Positions 33,224-42,915 of a stretch of DNA of 64,000 nt are shown in pieces; the first letter of the stretch is position 1; each line of letters opens with the position of its first letter. The translations under genes and the position numbers were made by a program. This DNA is from Robertkochia marina. Its GTDB lineage: Bacteria > Bacteroidota > Bacteroidia > Flavobacteriales > Flavobacteriaceae. The notes under the pieces are model-generated. The model was not told where the DNA came from, did not search any database, and saw only the letters and a program-made list of their open reading frames with translations. Location of the stretch: NCBI RefSeq assembly GCF_004799345.1, contig NZ_SSMC01000003.1:310001-374000 (forward strand), given 5' to 3'.

Positions 33224-35410
33224 ATGTCAACTATCAGATTTGATGCTATCCGGGAGACCTTCAACCGCAAACCGGCGGAGGTGGAGTCCAAAGGAAAACG
33301 ATCAGAGCTATTCGGATCGAATGTGTTTAACGAGCTTGTCATGCGGGAGTCGCTTTCTAAAGAGGCTTTTAAAAGTGTTATGGAGGCTATTGAGCTAGGC
33401 AGCAGAATAGACCGTAAACTTGCTGATGAGATCGCCGCAGCCATGAAAAACTGGGCGCTTTCGAAAGGGGCCACCCATTATACTCACTGGTTTCAACCGT
33501 TAACAGGGTCTACTGCAGAAAAGCACGATGCCTTTTTTGAGCCGGTAACCAATGCCTATGCGGTTGAAAAATTCGGAGGAGATCAATTGGTACAGCAAGA
33601 GCCCGACGCTTCGAGTTTTCCTCATGGAGGTATCAGAAATACCTTCGAAGCGAGGGGGTATACGGCATGGGATCCGACCTCTCCGGCCTTTGTATATGGA
33701 ACGACCCTTTGTATCCCCACCGTTTTTGTGTCCTACACCGGGGAGGCACTTGATAATAAAGTGCCGCTGCTACGAGCCTTGCAGGCAGTAGACAATGCCG
33801 CAACTGATGTAGCTAAATATTTTGATAAAAATGTGACCAAGGTAAATGCTACCCTGGGGTGGGAACAGGAGTATTTCCTGGTCGATAAGGCATTGGCAGG
33901 TACCAGGCCAGATCTTGTGCTGGCCGGAAGAACGCTTTTAGGGCATTCCCCCGCCAAGGGGCAGCAATTGGATGACCATTACTTTGGCTCTATTCCAGAC
34001 AGGGTGTTGAATTATATGCGTGACCTGGAGCAGGAGTGTATGCTGTTGGGTATTCCCGTTAAAACCCGTCATAATGAGGTGGCGCCTAATCAATTCGAAT
34101 TAGCGCCCATCTTTGAGGAGGCCAATTTGGCAGTAGATCACAATTCACTGCTGATGGATGTCATGGATAAGATTGCCGACAAGCACAACTTTAAGATCTT
34201 ATTCCACGAGAAACCCTTTGCCGGGATCAACGGCTCGGGTAAACACAATAACTGGTCGTTGTCTACCAATACCGGGGTCAATTTGCTGAGTCCGGGGTCG
34301 ACGCCCATGAAGAACCTGCAGTTTCTGACCTTTTTTATCAATACGATCAAGGCGGTTCATGATTATGAAGAGCTCATCAGGGCTTCTATTGCTTCGGCAA
34401 CGAATGATCACCGTTTGGGGGCCAATGAGGCGCCTCCGGCTATTATTTCTGTATTTATAGGGTCGCAGCTTACCAAAGTGCTTGATGAACTGGAAGATGT
34501 ATCCAAAGGAAAGTTGTCTCCCCAGGAGAAAACAGACCTGAAACTTAATGTGGTAGGAAAGATTCCTGAGATCCTGCTTGATAACACCGACCGGAACAGA
34601 ACGTCTCCGTTTGCTTTTACCGGAAATAAGTTTGAGCTGAGGGCAGTAGGTTCAAAGTCGAACTGCGCAAAACCAATGACAGTTCTAAATAGTATTGTAG
34701 CCAGACAGCTGATCGATTTCAAGAAAGAGGTTGATGCCCTGATCGCAAAGAAAGAGCTGAAGAAAGATGAGGCTATCTTTAACGTATTAAGAGAATATAT
34801 AAAGGCTTCCAAGAAGATTCGTTTTGAAGGAGATGGTTATAGTGAAGAATGGGAAAAAGAAGCGGCCAAGCGCGGACTCTCCAATAATAAAACCACGCCA
34901 ACAGCTTTGAAAGCGTCAATATCAGACAAGGCTGTAGCGCTCTATGAATCACTTGGAGTGATGAATCCGAGAGAAATTCATGCACGACATGAGATCGAGC
35001 TGGAAGAGTATGTTATGAAGGTGCAGATCGAAGGAAGGGTTTTGGGTGATATTGCCAGAAATCACGTCATTCCGACAGCTATCCGTTATCAGAACACCCT
35101 GATCGAAAATGTGAGAGGACTCAAAGAGGTTTTCGGAAAGGATTTTGAGAAGCACGCTAAAGAGCAAATGGATCTGATCACAGCCATTTCAGGTCATATT
35201 GCAGAGATCAATTCTATGGTGAATAAGATGACCGATGAAAGGCGGTCTGCCAATAAGATCGATTCTGCCCAGGAAAAAGCAGATGCCTATTGCGAGAAGG
35301 TGTTGCCCTACTTTGAAAAGATCAGGTATCACTGTGATAAATTAGAACTCATGGTAGACGACGAACTCTGGACGCTGACCAAGTACAGGGAGCTGTTATT
35401 TACCCGCTAA
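33224..35410 (+). CDS. glnN: glutamine synthetase III
   Basis: 728 residues, the long GSIII form. Features: HYTHWFQPLTGSTAEKHDAF, SSFPHGGIRNTFEARGYTAWD, GWEQEYFLVD, MGIPVKTRHNEVAPNQFELAP region and KNNWSLSTN-like block (NGSGKHNNWSLSTN), then a C-terminal helical region (ARHEIELEEYVMKVQIEGRVLGDIARN, in part). GSIII is the dominant enzyme of many Bacteroidota for nitrogen assimilation. Complete. No P-II gene nearby. Confidence 0.95.
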   Translation: MSTIRFDAIRETFNRKPAEVESKGKRSELFGSNVFNELVMRESLSKEAFKSVMEAIELGSRIDRKLADEIAAAMKNWALSKGATHYTHWFQPLTGSTAEKHDAFFEPVTNAYAVEKFGGDQLVQQEPDASSFPHGGIRNTFEARGYTAWDPTSPAFVYGTTLCIPTVFVSYTGEALDNKVPLLRALQAVDNAATDVAKYFDKNVTKVNATLGWEQEYFLVDKALAGTRPDLVLAGRTLLGHSPAKGQQLDDHYFGSIPDRVLNYMRDLEQECMLLGIPVKTRHNEVAPNQFELAPIFEEANLAVDHNSLLMDVMDKIADKHNFKILFHEKPFAGINGSGKHNNWSLSTNTGVNLLSPGSTPMKNLQFLTFFINTIKAVHDYEELIRASIASATNDHRLGANEAPPAIISVFIGSQLTKVLDELEDVSKGKLSPQEKTDLKLNVVGKIPEILLDNTDRNRTSPFAFTGNKFELRAVGSKSNCAKPMTVLNSIVARQLIDFKKEVDALIAKKELKKDEAIFNVLREYIKASKKIRFEGDGYSEEWEKEAAKRGLSNNKTTPTALKASISDKAVALYESLGVMNPREIHARHEIELEEYVMKVQIEGRVLGDIARNHVIPTAIRYQNTLIENVRGLKEVFGKDFEKHAKEQMDLITAISGHIAEINSMVNKMTDERRSANKIDSAQEKADAYCEKVLPYFEKIRYHCDKLELMVDDELWTLTKYRELLFTR

Positions 35411-35512
35411 ATGACCGGTGCAGATCGAATTTTAACCTTTAGTTATTAAACCGATTTTTTATCAAATACATCGAATACTCTTTCATGATGCTGAAAATAA
35501 ACGATTTGTGAC

Positions 35513-35542
35513 TTGGTGTGGTCAGGGGGTTTCTTATATTTG
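35513..35542 (+). promoter_or_regulatory. Bacteroidota-type promoter before candidate small RNA
   Basis: TTGG at 35513-35516, 18-base spacer, then TATATTTG at 35535-35542 (TAnnTTTG). Start of transcription expected about 35546-35550, just before the chain of hairpins. Confidence 0.6.
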
Positions 35543-35545
35543 ATA

Positions 35546-35680
35546 TGCTATTAATCAATTTAAACATGTGGTTCCGGATGTAGAAAATCTTATGTTTTCT
35601 GTGATCGGGTCACTAAAAGGGGTAAGAGAGCAGAATCTGCTCTCAAAAGCACACAAACGTTTGTTTGTGTGTTTTTTTTT
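35546..35680 (+). ncRNA. candidate small RNA or leader, four hairpins plus terminator
   Basis: Consecutive stems: AGAAAA/TTTTCT (35582-35600), GTGA/TCAC (35601-35613), GAGAGCAG/CTGCTCTC (35626-35644) and CACACAAAC/GTTTGTGTG (35650-35671) followed by nine T. It begins at the promoter above, ends by a rho-independent terminator, and contains no start codon with a credible frame. About 135 nt. A separate promoter for purM begins inside the terminator, so the RNA appears to be independent rather than the purM leader. Not matched by eye to a known Rfam family. Confidence 0.6.
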
Positions 35681-35693
35681 ATACCTATTTTTG
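35664..35693 (+). promoter_or_regulatory. Bacteroidota-type promoter of purM
   Basis: TTTG at 35664-35667, 18-base spacer, TATTTTTG at 35686-35693 (TAnnTTTG). It overlaps the terminator hairpin of the candidate small RNA and would give a leader of about 13 bases to the ATG at 35710. Confidence 0.6.
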
Positions 35694-35709
35694 TGCAAAA
35701 TTAAGATTC

Positions 35710-36891
35710 ATGAGTTCTGAAATAAGTAAGAGATACGCTCAGCGAGGAGTTTCAGCTTCAAAGGAAGATGTTCACAAGGCCATTAAGAATGTGGATAAGG
35801 GGTTGTTTCCAAAAGCTTTTTGTAAGATCGTTCCCGATCACCTGACAGGAGATAAAGATCATTGTTTGATCATGCATGCCGATGGGGCAGGCACCAAATC
35901 GTCTCTGGCCTATATGTATTGGAAGGAAACCGGAGATCTTTCGGTTTGGAAGGGAATTGCCCAGGATGCGCTTATTATGAACATAGATGACCTGCTGTGT
36001 GTGGGTGCTGTTTCAGATATTATGCTGAGCTCTACTATCGGGCGTAACAAGAATCTGATTCCAGGGGAAGTAATCTCTGCTATCATAAACGGAACTGAAG
36101 AACTTATTGCAGAATTAAGGTCTTTTGGAGTGGAGATCCATTCTACCGGAGGTGAAACTGCAGACGTTGGTGACCTGGTACGCACTATTATTGTAGATTC
36201 TACGGTGACAGCAAGAATGAAAAGAGCCGATGTTATTGACAATGCCCGTATAAAGCCCGGCAATGTTATTGTGGGGCTTGCCTCATTCGGACAAGCAACC
36301 TATGAAAGTGAATACAATGGCGGTATGGGGAGTAATGGATTGACTTCTGCACGCCATGATGTGTTCTCTAAATACCTGGCCGAAAAATACCCGGAAAGTT
36401 ATGATCATGATGTTCCCGAAGAGTTGGTGTATTCAGGAGGGGTTAAACTTACTGATAAGGTAGAGGGAGCTCCCTTAGATGCGGGTAAATTGGTGCTTTC
36501 GCCAACAAGGACCTATGCCCCGGTTATAGCTGCTGTTTTAAATAAGTTGGGTGCTGCAGCCATTGACGGTATGATACACTGTAGTGGAGGCGCGCAAACC
36601 AAGGTGCTTCACTTTGTAGAAGATCTCCATATTATTAAAGACAATATGTTTGCAGTGCCACCGCTGTTTAAACTTATACAGGAGCAATCTAAAACTTCTT
36701 GGCAGGAAATGTACCAGGTATTTAACTGCGGACATAGAATGGAACTTTATGTTGATCTTGCTGTAGCCGATGAAATTATCGCAATTTCTGAGTCATTTAA
36801 TATTGATGCGCAGATCATTGGTAGGGTAGAAGAAGCCCCGGCAAAAAAGTTAACGATTAAGAGCGAAAACGGGACGTTTACATACGCCTAA
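35710..36891 (+). CDS. purM: phosphoribosylformylglycinamidine cyclo-ligase (PurM), Bacteroidota type
   Basis: 393 residues from ATG at 35710; the open frame starts 45 bases earlier but that part is the terminator region. AIR synthase fold: HADGAGTKSSLA, CVGAVSDIMLSST, STGGETADVGDLVRT, YESEYNGGMGSNGLT, MIHCSGGAQTK and FNCGHRMEL. Converts FGAM to AIR in purine synthesis. Longer than typical PurM (about 345), as usual in Bacteroidota. Alone in its unit, own terminator at 36921. Confidence 0.88.
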   Translation: MSSEISKRYAQRGVSASKEDVHKAIKNVDKGLFPKAFCKIVPDHLTGDKDHCLIMHADGAGTKSSLAYMYWKETGDLSVWKGIAQDALIMNIDDLLCVGAVSDIMLSSTIGRNKNLIPGEVISAIINGTEELIAELRSFGVEIHSTGGETADVGDLVRTIIVDSTVTARMKRADVIDNARIKPGNVIVGLASFGQATYESEYNGGMGSNGLTSARHDVFSKYLAEKYPESYDHDVPEELVYSGGVKLTDKVEGAPLDAGKLVLSPTRTYAPVIAAVLNKLGAAAIDGMIHCSGGAQTKVLHFVEDLHIIKDNMFAVPPLFKLIQEQSKTSWQEMYQVFNCGHRMELYVDLAVADEIIAISESFNIDAQIIGRVEEAPAKKLTIKSENGTFTYA

Positions 36892-36920
36892 CCGTTTGTC
36901 AAATAAATCAGAATTTTAAC

Positions 36921-36951
36921 GGAGCAACTCTTGGGTTGCTCCTTTTTTTTT
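36921..36951 (+). terminator. rho-independent terminator of purM
   Basis: GGAGCAAC/GTTGCTCC stem (36921-36928/36935-36942) with six-base loop, then nine T. Confidence 0.9.
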
Positions 36952-37160
36952 GTAGTACCCTAAAATTTCTAGAAACCAAGTTGATTTTTAAAAATTGAAA
37001 ACTTTTTAATTTTTTAAAAACGCTATAAGACTGTTTATGAGGTAATTAACAATTGACTTTTGATAACTTTTATTTTAGGGGCATCTGAAGATGATTAATA
37101 TTTACATACTTTTACTTCTGTTCTCAATTAATTAAATAACTCATAAATCATAGCTAACTT

Positions 37161-39713
37161 ATGCAATCCGGTACAGTTACAGCAGCACAAAAAACCTATA
37201 CTCTCGAAGAGGCTTATGAGGCATCCCTGAAATACTTCAGAGGAGATGATCTTGCAGCAAGAGTTTGGGTAAATAAGTACGCTCTTAAGGATTCTGATGG
37301 GAATCTTTTCGAGTTAACTCCAGACGACATGCACAGGCGTATCGCAAAAGAGATCGCAAGGGTCGAAACCAAGTATGCCAACCCGATGTCTGAACAGGAG
37401 ATCTTTGACCATATAAAAGAATTTAAATACATCGTTCCTCAGGGGAGTCCGATGGCAGGTATTGGTAACCCGTTCCAGATCGCATCTTTATCAAATTGCT
37501 TCGTAATAGGTAATGATGGGATGTCTGATTCTTACGGTGGGGTGATGAAGATCGACCAGGAGCAGGTTCAGTTAATGAAAAGAAGAGGGGGGGTTGGTCA
37601 CGACCTGTCTCACATCAGGCCAAAAGGATCTGGAGTAAAGAACTCTGCTTTAACCTCAACAGGATTGGTTCCTTTTATGGAACGCTATTCTAATTCTACC
37701 AGAGAGGTTGCCCAGGATGGCCGAAGAGGAGCTTTAATGTTATCAGTGTCCATTAATCACCCGGATGCTGAAGATTTTATCGATGCTAAAATGGAGCAAG
37801 GCAAGGTTACCGGAGCCAATGTATCTGTACGTATCGATGACGATTTTATGAAGGCTGTTGCCAATGGAGGAGAATATGTTCAGAAGTTCCCTATCCATAG
37901 TCCGCAGCCCAAGACCAGCAAGGTGATCGAAGCTAAAAAGCTTTGGGAAAAGATCGTTCATAATGCCTGGAAATCTGCAGAACCCGGAATTCTTTTCTGG
38001 GATACCATTACTAAGGAGTCTGTACCGGACTGTTATGGAGATCTTGGGTATACCACCGTATCGACTAACCCATGTGGAGAGATCCCTCTTTGTCCGTACG
38101 ATAGCTGTCGACTTCTGGCGATGAACCTGTTCTCTTATGTAGAGAATCCGTTTACACCTCAGGCTTCCTTTAATTTTGAGCTGTTCAAGGCGCATGCCCA
38201 GGTAGCACAACGTATGATGGATGATATCATTGACCTTGAACTGGAGAAGATCGATAACATTCTGGAAAAGATCGATGCCGACCCGGAAGGTGAAGAAGTG
38301 AAGCGGGTAGAGAAGAACCTTTGGTTAAATATCCGCAAAAAAGCAGAAGAGGGTCGTCGTACCGGAATTGGTATAACTGCAGAAGGAGATATGCTGGCTT
38401 CTCTCGGATTTCGTTATGGTAGTGAAGAGGCAAATGATTTTTCTGTTGAGGTTCACAAAACCCTTGCCCTTGCTGTATACAGAGGTTCTGTAAACCTGGC
38501 AAAAGAAAGAGGTGCCTTTGGTATTTACGATACTGAAAGAGAGAAGAATAATCCGTTCGTTCAACGTATCAAGGAGGCTGATGAAGAGCTTTACTATGAA
38601 ATGTCTGAACATGGAAGAAGAAATATTGCCCTGCTTACTATTGCACCTACAGGGACCACCAGTTTGATGACCCAGACCACCTCAGGTATTGAGCCTGTAT
38701 TCCTTCCTGTATATAAAAGAAGAAGAAAGGTAAACCCGAATGATAAGGATGTTCGTGTTGATTTTGTAGATGAGGTAGGTGACTCATGGGAAGAATATGT
38801 TGTTTTCCACCATCGATTCAAGCAATGGATGGAAGCCAATAACATTGATGTAAGTGCTAATTATTCACAGGAAGAACTGAATGAGCTGGTTGCCAAGTCT
38901 CCTTATTACAAAGCTACCTCCAACGATGTTGATTGGTTGAGCAAGGTGCGACTTCAGGGGCGTGTTCAGAAATGGGTAGATCACTCCATCAGCGTAACCA
39001 TAAACCTGCCTTCTGACGTTAGTGAATCTTTGGTAGGAGAGCTTTACCTGGAGGCATGGCGTGTAGGCTGTAAAGGAGTTACCGTATACCGCGATGGTTC
39101 GCGTTCGGGAGTTCTGATCTCTACAGAGGAGAAAAAAGAAGAAGATAACGATACCCTTGAGCACTTCCCGCTTACCCGACCAGAGGTGTTGGAAGCAGAA
39201 GTAGTAAGATTCCAGAACAACAAGGAGAAATGGATCGCCTTTATCGGTTTGAGCGACGGGAAACCTTATGAGATCTTTACCGGGCTTGCTGATGATGAAG
39301 ACGGGATTCTTTTACCACGTTGGGTAAACGAAGGTTATATCATCAAGAACAGAAATGAAGATGGCACCGGAAGGTATGATTTCCAGTTCGAGAACAAACG
39401 AGGGTATAAGACTACCATTGAAGGGTTATCGCATAAGTTTGATCCTGAGTATTGGAATTACGCTAAGCTGATCTCCAGTACCCTTCGTCATGGAATGCCT
39501 ATTGAAAAGGTTGTTGAATTGATCAACTCTCTGCAGCTTGACAGCGAATCGATCAATACCTGGAAAAACGGAGTTGCAAGGGCGCTTAAGCGTTTTGTTC
39601 CTGACGGGACCGAGATCAAAGGACAAACCTGTATGAATTGTAACGGAACCAACCTGATCTACCAGGAAGGATGCCTTACCTGTAAAGACTGCGGTTCTTC
39701 TAAATGTGGTTAA
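37161..39713 (+). CDS. nrdJ: class II (adenosylcobalamin) ribonucleotide reductase
   Basis: 850 residues. Substrate cysteines and loop: SNCFVIGN (first redox Cys), STNPCGEIPL (NxCxE thiyl Cys and Glu), then a second half with TRRTGIGITAEGDML and APTGTTSLMTQTTSGIEPVF. C-terminal part has a zinc-ribbon-like QTCMNCNGTN...CLTCKDCGSSKCG for reduction by thioredoxin. Makes deoxyribonucleotides with adenosylcobalamin. No cobalamin riboswitch was seen in the 205-base leader (36956-37160). No class I nrdAB in the window. Confidence 0.9.
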   Translation: MQSGTVTAAQKTYTLEEAYEASLKYFRGDDLAARVWVNKYALKDSDGNLFELTPDDMHRRIAKEIARVETKYANPMSEQEIFDHIKEFKYIVPQGSPMAGIGNPFQIASLSNCFVIGNDGMSDSYGGVMKIDQEQVQLMKRRGGVGHDLSHIRPKGSGVKNSALTSTGLVPFMERYSNSTREVAQDGRRGALMLSVSINHPDAEDFIDAKMEQGKVTGANVSVRIDDDFMKAVANGGEYVQKFPIHSPQPKTSKVIEAKKLWEKIVHNAWKSAEPGILFWDTITKESVPDCYGDLGYTTVSTNPCGEIPLCPYDSCRLLAMNLFSYVENPFTPQASFNFELFKAHAQVAQRMMDDIIDLELEKIDNILEKIDADPEGEEVKRVEKNLWLNIRKKAEEGRRTGIGITAEGDMLASLGFRYGSEEANDFSVEVHKTLALAVYRGSVNLAKERGAFGIYDTEREKNNPFVQRIKEADEELYYEMSEHGRRNIALLTIAPTGTTSLMTQTTSGIEPVFLPVYKRRRKVNPNDKDVRVDFVDEVGDSWEEYVVFHHRFKQWMEANNIDVSANYSQEELNELVAKSPYYKATSNDVDWLSKVRLQGRVQKWVDHSISVTINLPSDVSESLVGELYLEAWRVGCKGVTVYRDGSRSGVLISTEEKKEEDNDTLEHFPLTRPEVLEAEVVRFQNNKEKWIAFIGLSDGKPYEIFTGLADDEDGILLPRWVNEGYIIKNRNEDGTGRYDFQFENKRGYKTTIEGLSHKFDPEYWNYAKLISSTLRHGMPIEKVVELINSLQLDSESINTWKNGVARALKRFVPDGTEIKGQTCMNCNGTNLIYQEGCLTCKDCGSSKCG

Positions 39714-39733
39714 ACATTCATATTTGAGTCGCA

Positions 39734-39763
39734 AACAACGCCCTTCTCCGGAAGGGCGTTGTT
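39734..39763. terminator. terminator of nrdJ
   Basis: AACAACGCCCTTC/GAAGGGCGTTGTT (39734-39746/39751-39763) with a four-base loop; 13-bp perfect stem, weaker T tail. Confidence 0.75.
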
Positions 39764-39909
39764 GTTTGAATCAAAATCGGTAATGAGCCGGTACATGAAG
39801 AGTGGGTTATGAAGTAATAATATTTGCGGCATTCTCGCCATCGGGGTGGTATGGGAAGTACAAGCATTGAAAATTATCGTAAATTTGTTGTCGCAATAGC
39901 AAGACCTTT

Positions 39910-40986
39910 ATGTTAGATAAATTAAATGTAGTAAAACAGCGCTTTGATGAGGTTTCTGATCTGATCATCCAGCCGGATGTGATCGCAGACCAAAAGCGAT
40001 ATGTTCAATTAAATAAAGAGTATAAAGACCTTAAAGAACTGGTAGATAAGCGTGAAGAATACCTGACGCTTACCGGTAATATAGAAGAGGCCGAAGAGAT
40101 CATAGCCGATGGGAGTGATCCTGAAATGGTGGAAATGGCTAAAATGCAACTTGATGAGGCCAGGGAGGCCCTTCCTGGACTGGAATCAGAAATCAAGTAC
40201 TTGTTGATCCCTAAAGATCCAGAAGACGCCAAGAATGTGGTTATGGAGATCCGAGCAGGAACCGGAGGCGATGAAGCCAGTATCTTTGCAGGAGACCTTC
40301 ACAGGATGTATACCAAGTATTGTGAGTCTAAGGGATGGAAAGTGAATGTGGTTGACTTTAATGAAGGTACTTCAGGTGGTTATAAGGAAGTTATTTTTGA
40401 GGTAAGCGGAGAAAATGTTTACGGCACCCTGAAGTTTGAAGCCGGTGTTCATCGCGTGCAAAGAGTGCCTCAAACAGAAACCCAGGGTAGGGTGCATACC
40501 TCGGCAGCTACTGTAATGGTGCTTCCGGAGGCTGAAGAGTTTGATGTAGAACTGGATATGAGCGATGTAAAGATCATCCGAACCACCTCTACAGGGCCCG
40601 GCGGACAATCTGTAAATACCACCTATTCTGCCATTCAGCTCCAGCACATTCCTACCGGAATTGAAGTGCGTTGCCAGGATGAGAAATCTCAGCATAAAAA
40701 TCTCGACAAGGCTATCAAGGTATTGCGTTCAAGACTTTATGAACGCGAACTGGCGAAGAAGCAGGAGGAAGATGCTGCCCGGAGAAAAAGTATGGTTTCC
40801 AGCGGTGACCGAAGTGCCAAGATTCGCACCTATAATTATCCGCAGGGAAGGGTTACCGATCACCGTATTGGATTAACGCTTTACGATCTGTCAAACATCG
40901 TGAATGGTGATCTTGAGAAGATCATTGAAGAATTGAAGATCGCAGAAAACACGGAGAAACTTAAAGAAGCCAGCGAGACTATTTAA
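39910..40986 (+). CDS. prfA: peptide chain release factor 1
   Basis: 358 residues. GGQ loop in [14 protein letters not shown], codon-reading region upstream ([19 protein letters not shown], in part), and long helical N-terminus ([19 protein letters not shown]). Ends translation at UAA/UAG. A TAAATTTG at 39880-39887 could be its -7 box, with no clear -33. Terminator at 41010. Confidence 0.95.
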   Translation: MLDKLNVVKQRFDEVSDLIIQPDVIADQKRYVQLNKEYKDLKELVDKREEYLTLTGNIEEAEEIIADGSDPEMVEMAKMQLDEAREALPGLESEIKYLLIPKDPEDAKNVVMEIRAGTGGDEASIFAGDLHRMYTKYCESKGWKVNVVDFNEGTSGGYKEVIFEVSGENVYGTLKFEAGVHRVQRVPQTETQGRVHTSAATVMVLPEAEEFDVELDMSDVKIIRTTSTGPGGQSVNTTYSAIQLQHIPTGIEVRCQDEKSQHKNLDKAIKVLRSRLYERELAKKQEEDAARRKSMVSSGDRSAKIRTYNYPQGRVTDHRIGLTLYDLSNIVNGDLEKIIEELKIAENTEKLKEASETI

Positions 40987-41009
40987 TCGCATAGTAACTA
41001 TTAAATTTT

Positions 41010-41034
41010 AATGCCCTGAAAAGGGCATTTTTTT
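41010..41034 (+). terminator. rho-independent terminator of prfA
   Basis: AATGCCCT/AGGGCATT stem with a GAAA loop, then T run. Confidence 0.88.
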
Positions 41035-41055
41035 AACCATTAAAGAACGATTTAC

Positions 41056-41865
41056 ATGACAACCCAAGCCTTGGTTACCCAGATCAGAGAGAAACGCTCT
41101 TTCCTGTGTGTCGGACTCGATACCGATATGAATAAGATCCCGGAACATCTGAAAGCCGAGGAAGATCCTTTATTCGCTTTTAATAAAGCCATCATTGATG
41201 CTACCCATGAATATGCGGTGGCCTATAAACCCAATATAGCGTTTTATGAAGCCCATGGGATAGAGGGATGGAAGAGTCTTAAAAAAACGATCGACTATCT
41301 TAACAAGCATCACCCGGAACTATTTACCATAGCCGATGCCAAAAGAGGCGATATAGGCAATACCGCTACCATGTATGCCAATGCCTTTTTTAAGGACCTG
41401 AATTTTGATTCGGTCACGGTAGCACCTTATATGGGTAGAGATTCGGTAGAACCGTTCTTACAATTCAAAAATAAACATACGATCCTTCTTGCACTGACCT
41501 CTAATCCCGGAGCTTTTGATTTTCAGACGGGTTCAGATGATGGCGAAGAGTTGTATAAAAAGGTACTTCGTACATCGGCAACCTATGAGAATGCATCGCA
41601 GTTGATGTATGTTGTAGGCGCCACCAAAGCAGAATATCTGAAAGAGATCCGAACCCTGGTACCTGATAGTTTTTTACTGGTACCGGGAGTGGGAGCCCAG
41701 GGCGGAAGCCTTGAAGAGGTTTGTAAATATGGCCTTAACAGCCAGGTTGGGTTGCTTATTAATTCTTCAAGAGGTATTATTTATGCCTCTTCCGGCGAAG
41801 ATTTTGCTGAGGTTGCCGGTAATAAGGCTGCTGAACTGCAGGAACAAATGGCAAAATGGTTGTAA
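41056..41865 (+). CDS. pyrF: orotidine-5'-phosphate decarboxylase
   Basis: 269 residues of the type 2 form: [24 protein letters not shown], the catalytic [21 protein letters not shown], and PGVGAQGG. Decarboxylates OMP to UMP. Complete. The next gene (BtuF-like) begins four bases after the stop, so they share a transcript; the upstream prfA has its own terminator. Confidence 0.93.
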   Translation: MTTQALVTQIREKRSFLCVGLDTDMNKIPEHLKAEEDPLFAFNKAIIDATHEYAVAYKPNIAFYEAHGIEGWKSLKKTIDYLNKHHPELFTIADAKRGDIGNTATMYANAFFKDLNFDSVTVAPYMGRDSVEPFLQFKNKHTILLALTSNPGAFDFQTGSDDGEELYKKVLRTSATYENASQLMYVVGATKAEYLKEIRTLVPDSFLLVPGVGAQGGSLEEVCKYGLNSQVGLLINSSRGIIYASSGEDFAEVAGNKAAELQEQMAKWL

Positions 41866-41869
41866 AGTC

Positions 41870-42673
41870 ATGCCCTTTGCAGTGCTCGTTGACCAGACAG
41901 GAAGAAAAGTAAAGTTACCTGCCAGGCCCAAGCGTATCATAAGCCTGGTCCCTTCATTAACAGCTTTGATCTGCTACCTGGGGCTGGAAGATGAACTCTT
42001 GGGGGTTACGCGTTTTTGTACCCATCCGGAAGGACTCAAGGGCAGAAAAAAAGTGGTTGGAGGCACGAAAGAAGTCCGGTATGATCGTATTCGTGATCTC
42101 AGGCCCGATCTGATCATTTGCAATAAAGAGGAGAATACCCCCGAGATGGTCAGTGCGCTTGAACAGTTTTGTCCGGTACATGTTTCTGATATTTCAACCA
42201 TTTCTGACTTTCTGGAGTTACTGAAAGACTACGAGGTACTGTTTGGGTTACCGGGGAAAACCGGACAACTGGCGGGGGAGATCTCCCGCGAATTGGATCG
42301 CCGAGCTGTTGCTAACCTGCCACCGGTTAAGGTGGCTTATTTTATCTGGAGGAAGCCCTGGATGCTGGCAGGCGGACAAACCTTTATTAATGCTATGCTG
42401 CAATGCGGAGGGTTCTGTAATGTGGCGGCGAGTACCTCGCGATATCCCGCTTTTGAAAACGACTGGCCCGAGCAATGGGATCGGCCTGAATGGATCATGT
42501 TATCTTCAGAACCCTATCCTTTCAAGGAAAAACATCTTGCTGAGATCAGGGAGCTCTTTCCTGAAGCCCGGATATTGCTGGTGGACGGACGCTGGTTTTC
42601 CTGGTACGGACCGGAATTACCTGTCTTTTTGAAGAAGATTGCGGGCCTGCGCCTGCAAGAAGGTGGTCAATAA
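41870..42673 (+). CDS. BtuF-like helical-backbone metal receptor without signal peptide
   Basis: 267 residues beginning MPFAVLVDQTGRKV. Contains VDQTGRKVKLP, RIISLVPSLTALICYLGL (helical backbone of the FecB/BtuF family), GLKGRKKVVGGTK, IRDLRPDLIICNKEE, and FVSAG-like late blocks. Normal BtuF proteins carry a signal peptide and bind cobalamin in the periplasm; this start gives none, and no upstream in-frame start could add one because pyrF ends four bases before. So it is either cytosolic, or exported by another route. No btuC/btuD is adjacent. Confidence 0.75.
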   Translation: MPFAVLVDQTGRKVKLPARPKRIISLVPSLTALICYLGLEDELLGVTRFCTHPEGLKGRKKVVGGTKEVRYDRIRDLRPDLIICNKEENTPEMVSALEQFCPVHVSDISTISDFLELLKDYEVLFGLPGKTGQLAGEISRELDRRAVANLPPVKVAYFIWRKPWMLAGGQTFINAMLQCGGFCNVAASTSRYPAFENDWPEQWDRPEWIMLSSEPYPFKEKHLAEIRELFPEARILLVDGRWFSWYGPELPVFLKKIAGLRLQEGGQ

Positions 42674-42702
42674 AAAAACCGATCTCGAAAGACCGGTTTT
42701 TT
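42673..42702 (+). terminator. rho-independent terminator of pyrF/btuF-like unit
   Basis: AAAAAACCG/CGGTTTTTT arms with a twelve-base loop and T run on both strands. Confidence 0.75.
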
Positions 42703-42915
42703 CAACTAGCTAACTCAAACAATTCAAAGTATGAAATTATTTACTTTTAAATGTTTTGATTTGAGGTTGTTTTCTATGCTGTTTAATGATAATCTAAATA
42801 CGGCCTAAAAACCTCTGCTAGCCAATTTCATTTTGCTTTTTAAATTCACTGCACGTGTCATCTAACACACTCAAATTTAGTAAATTAAAATCATATAATC
42901 AATTCTAATAGTGTT

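Noticed and set aside
36956-37160. Cobalamin riboswitch before class II reductase
   Set aside because: Searched by eye for the B12-box and a long structured leader; only A/T-rich sequence found.
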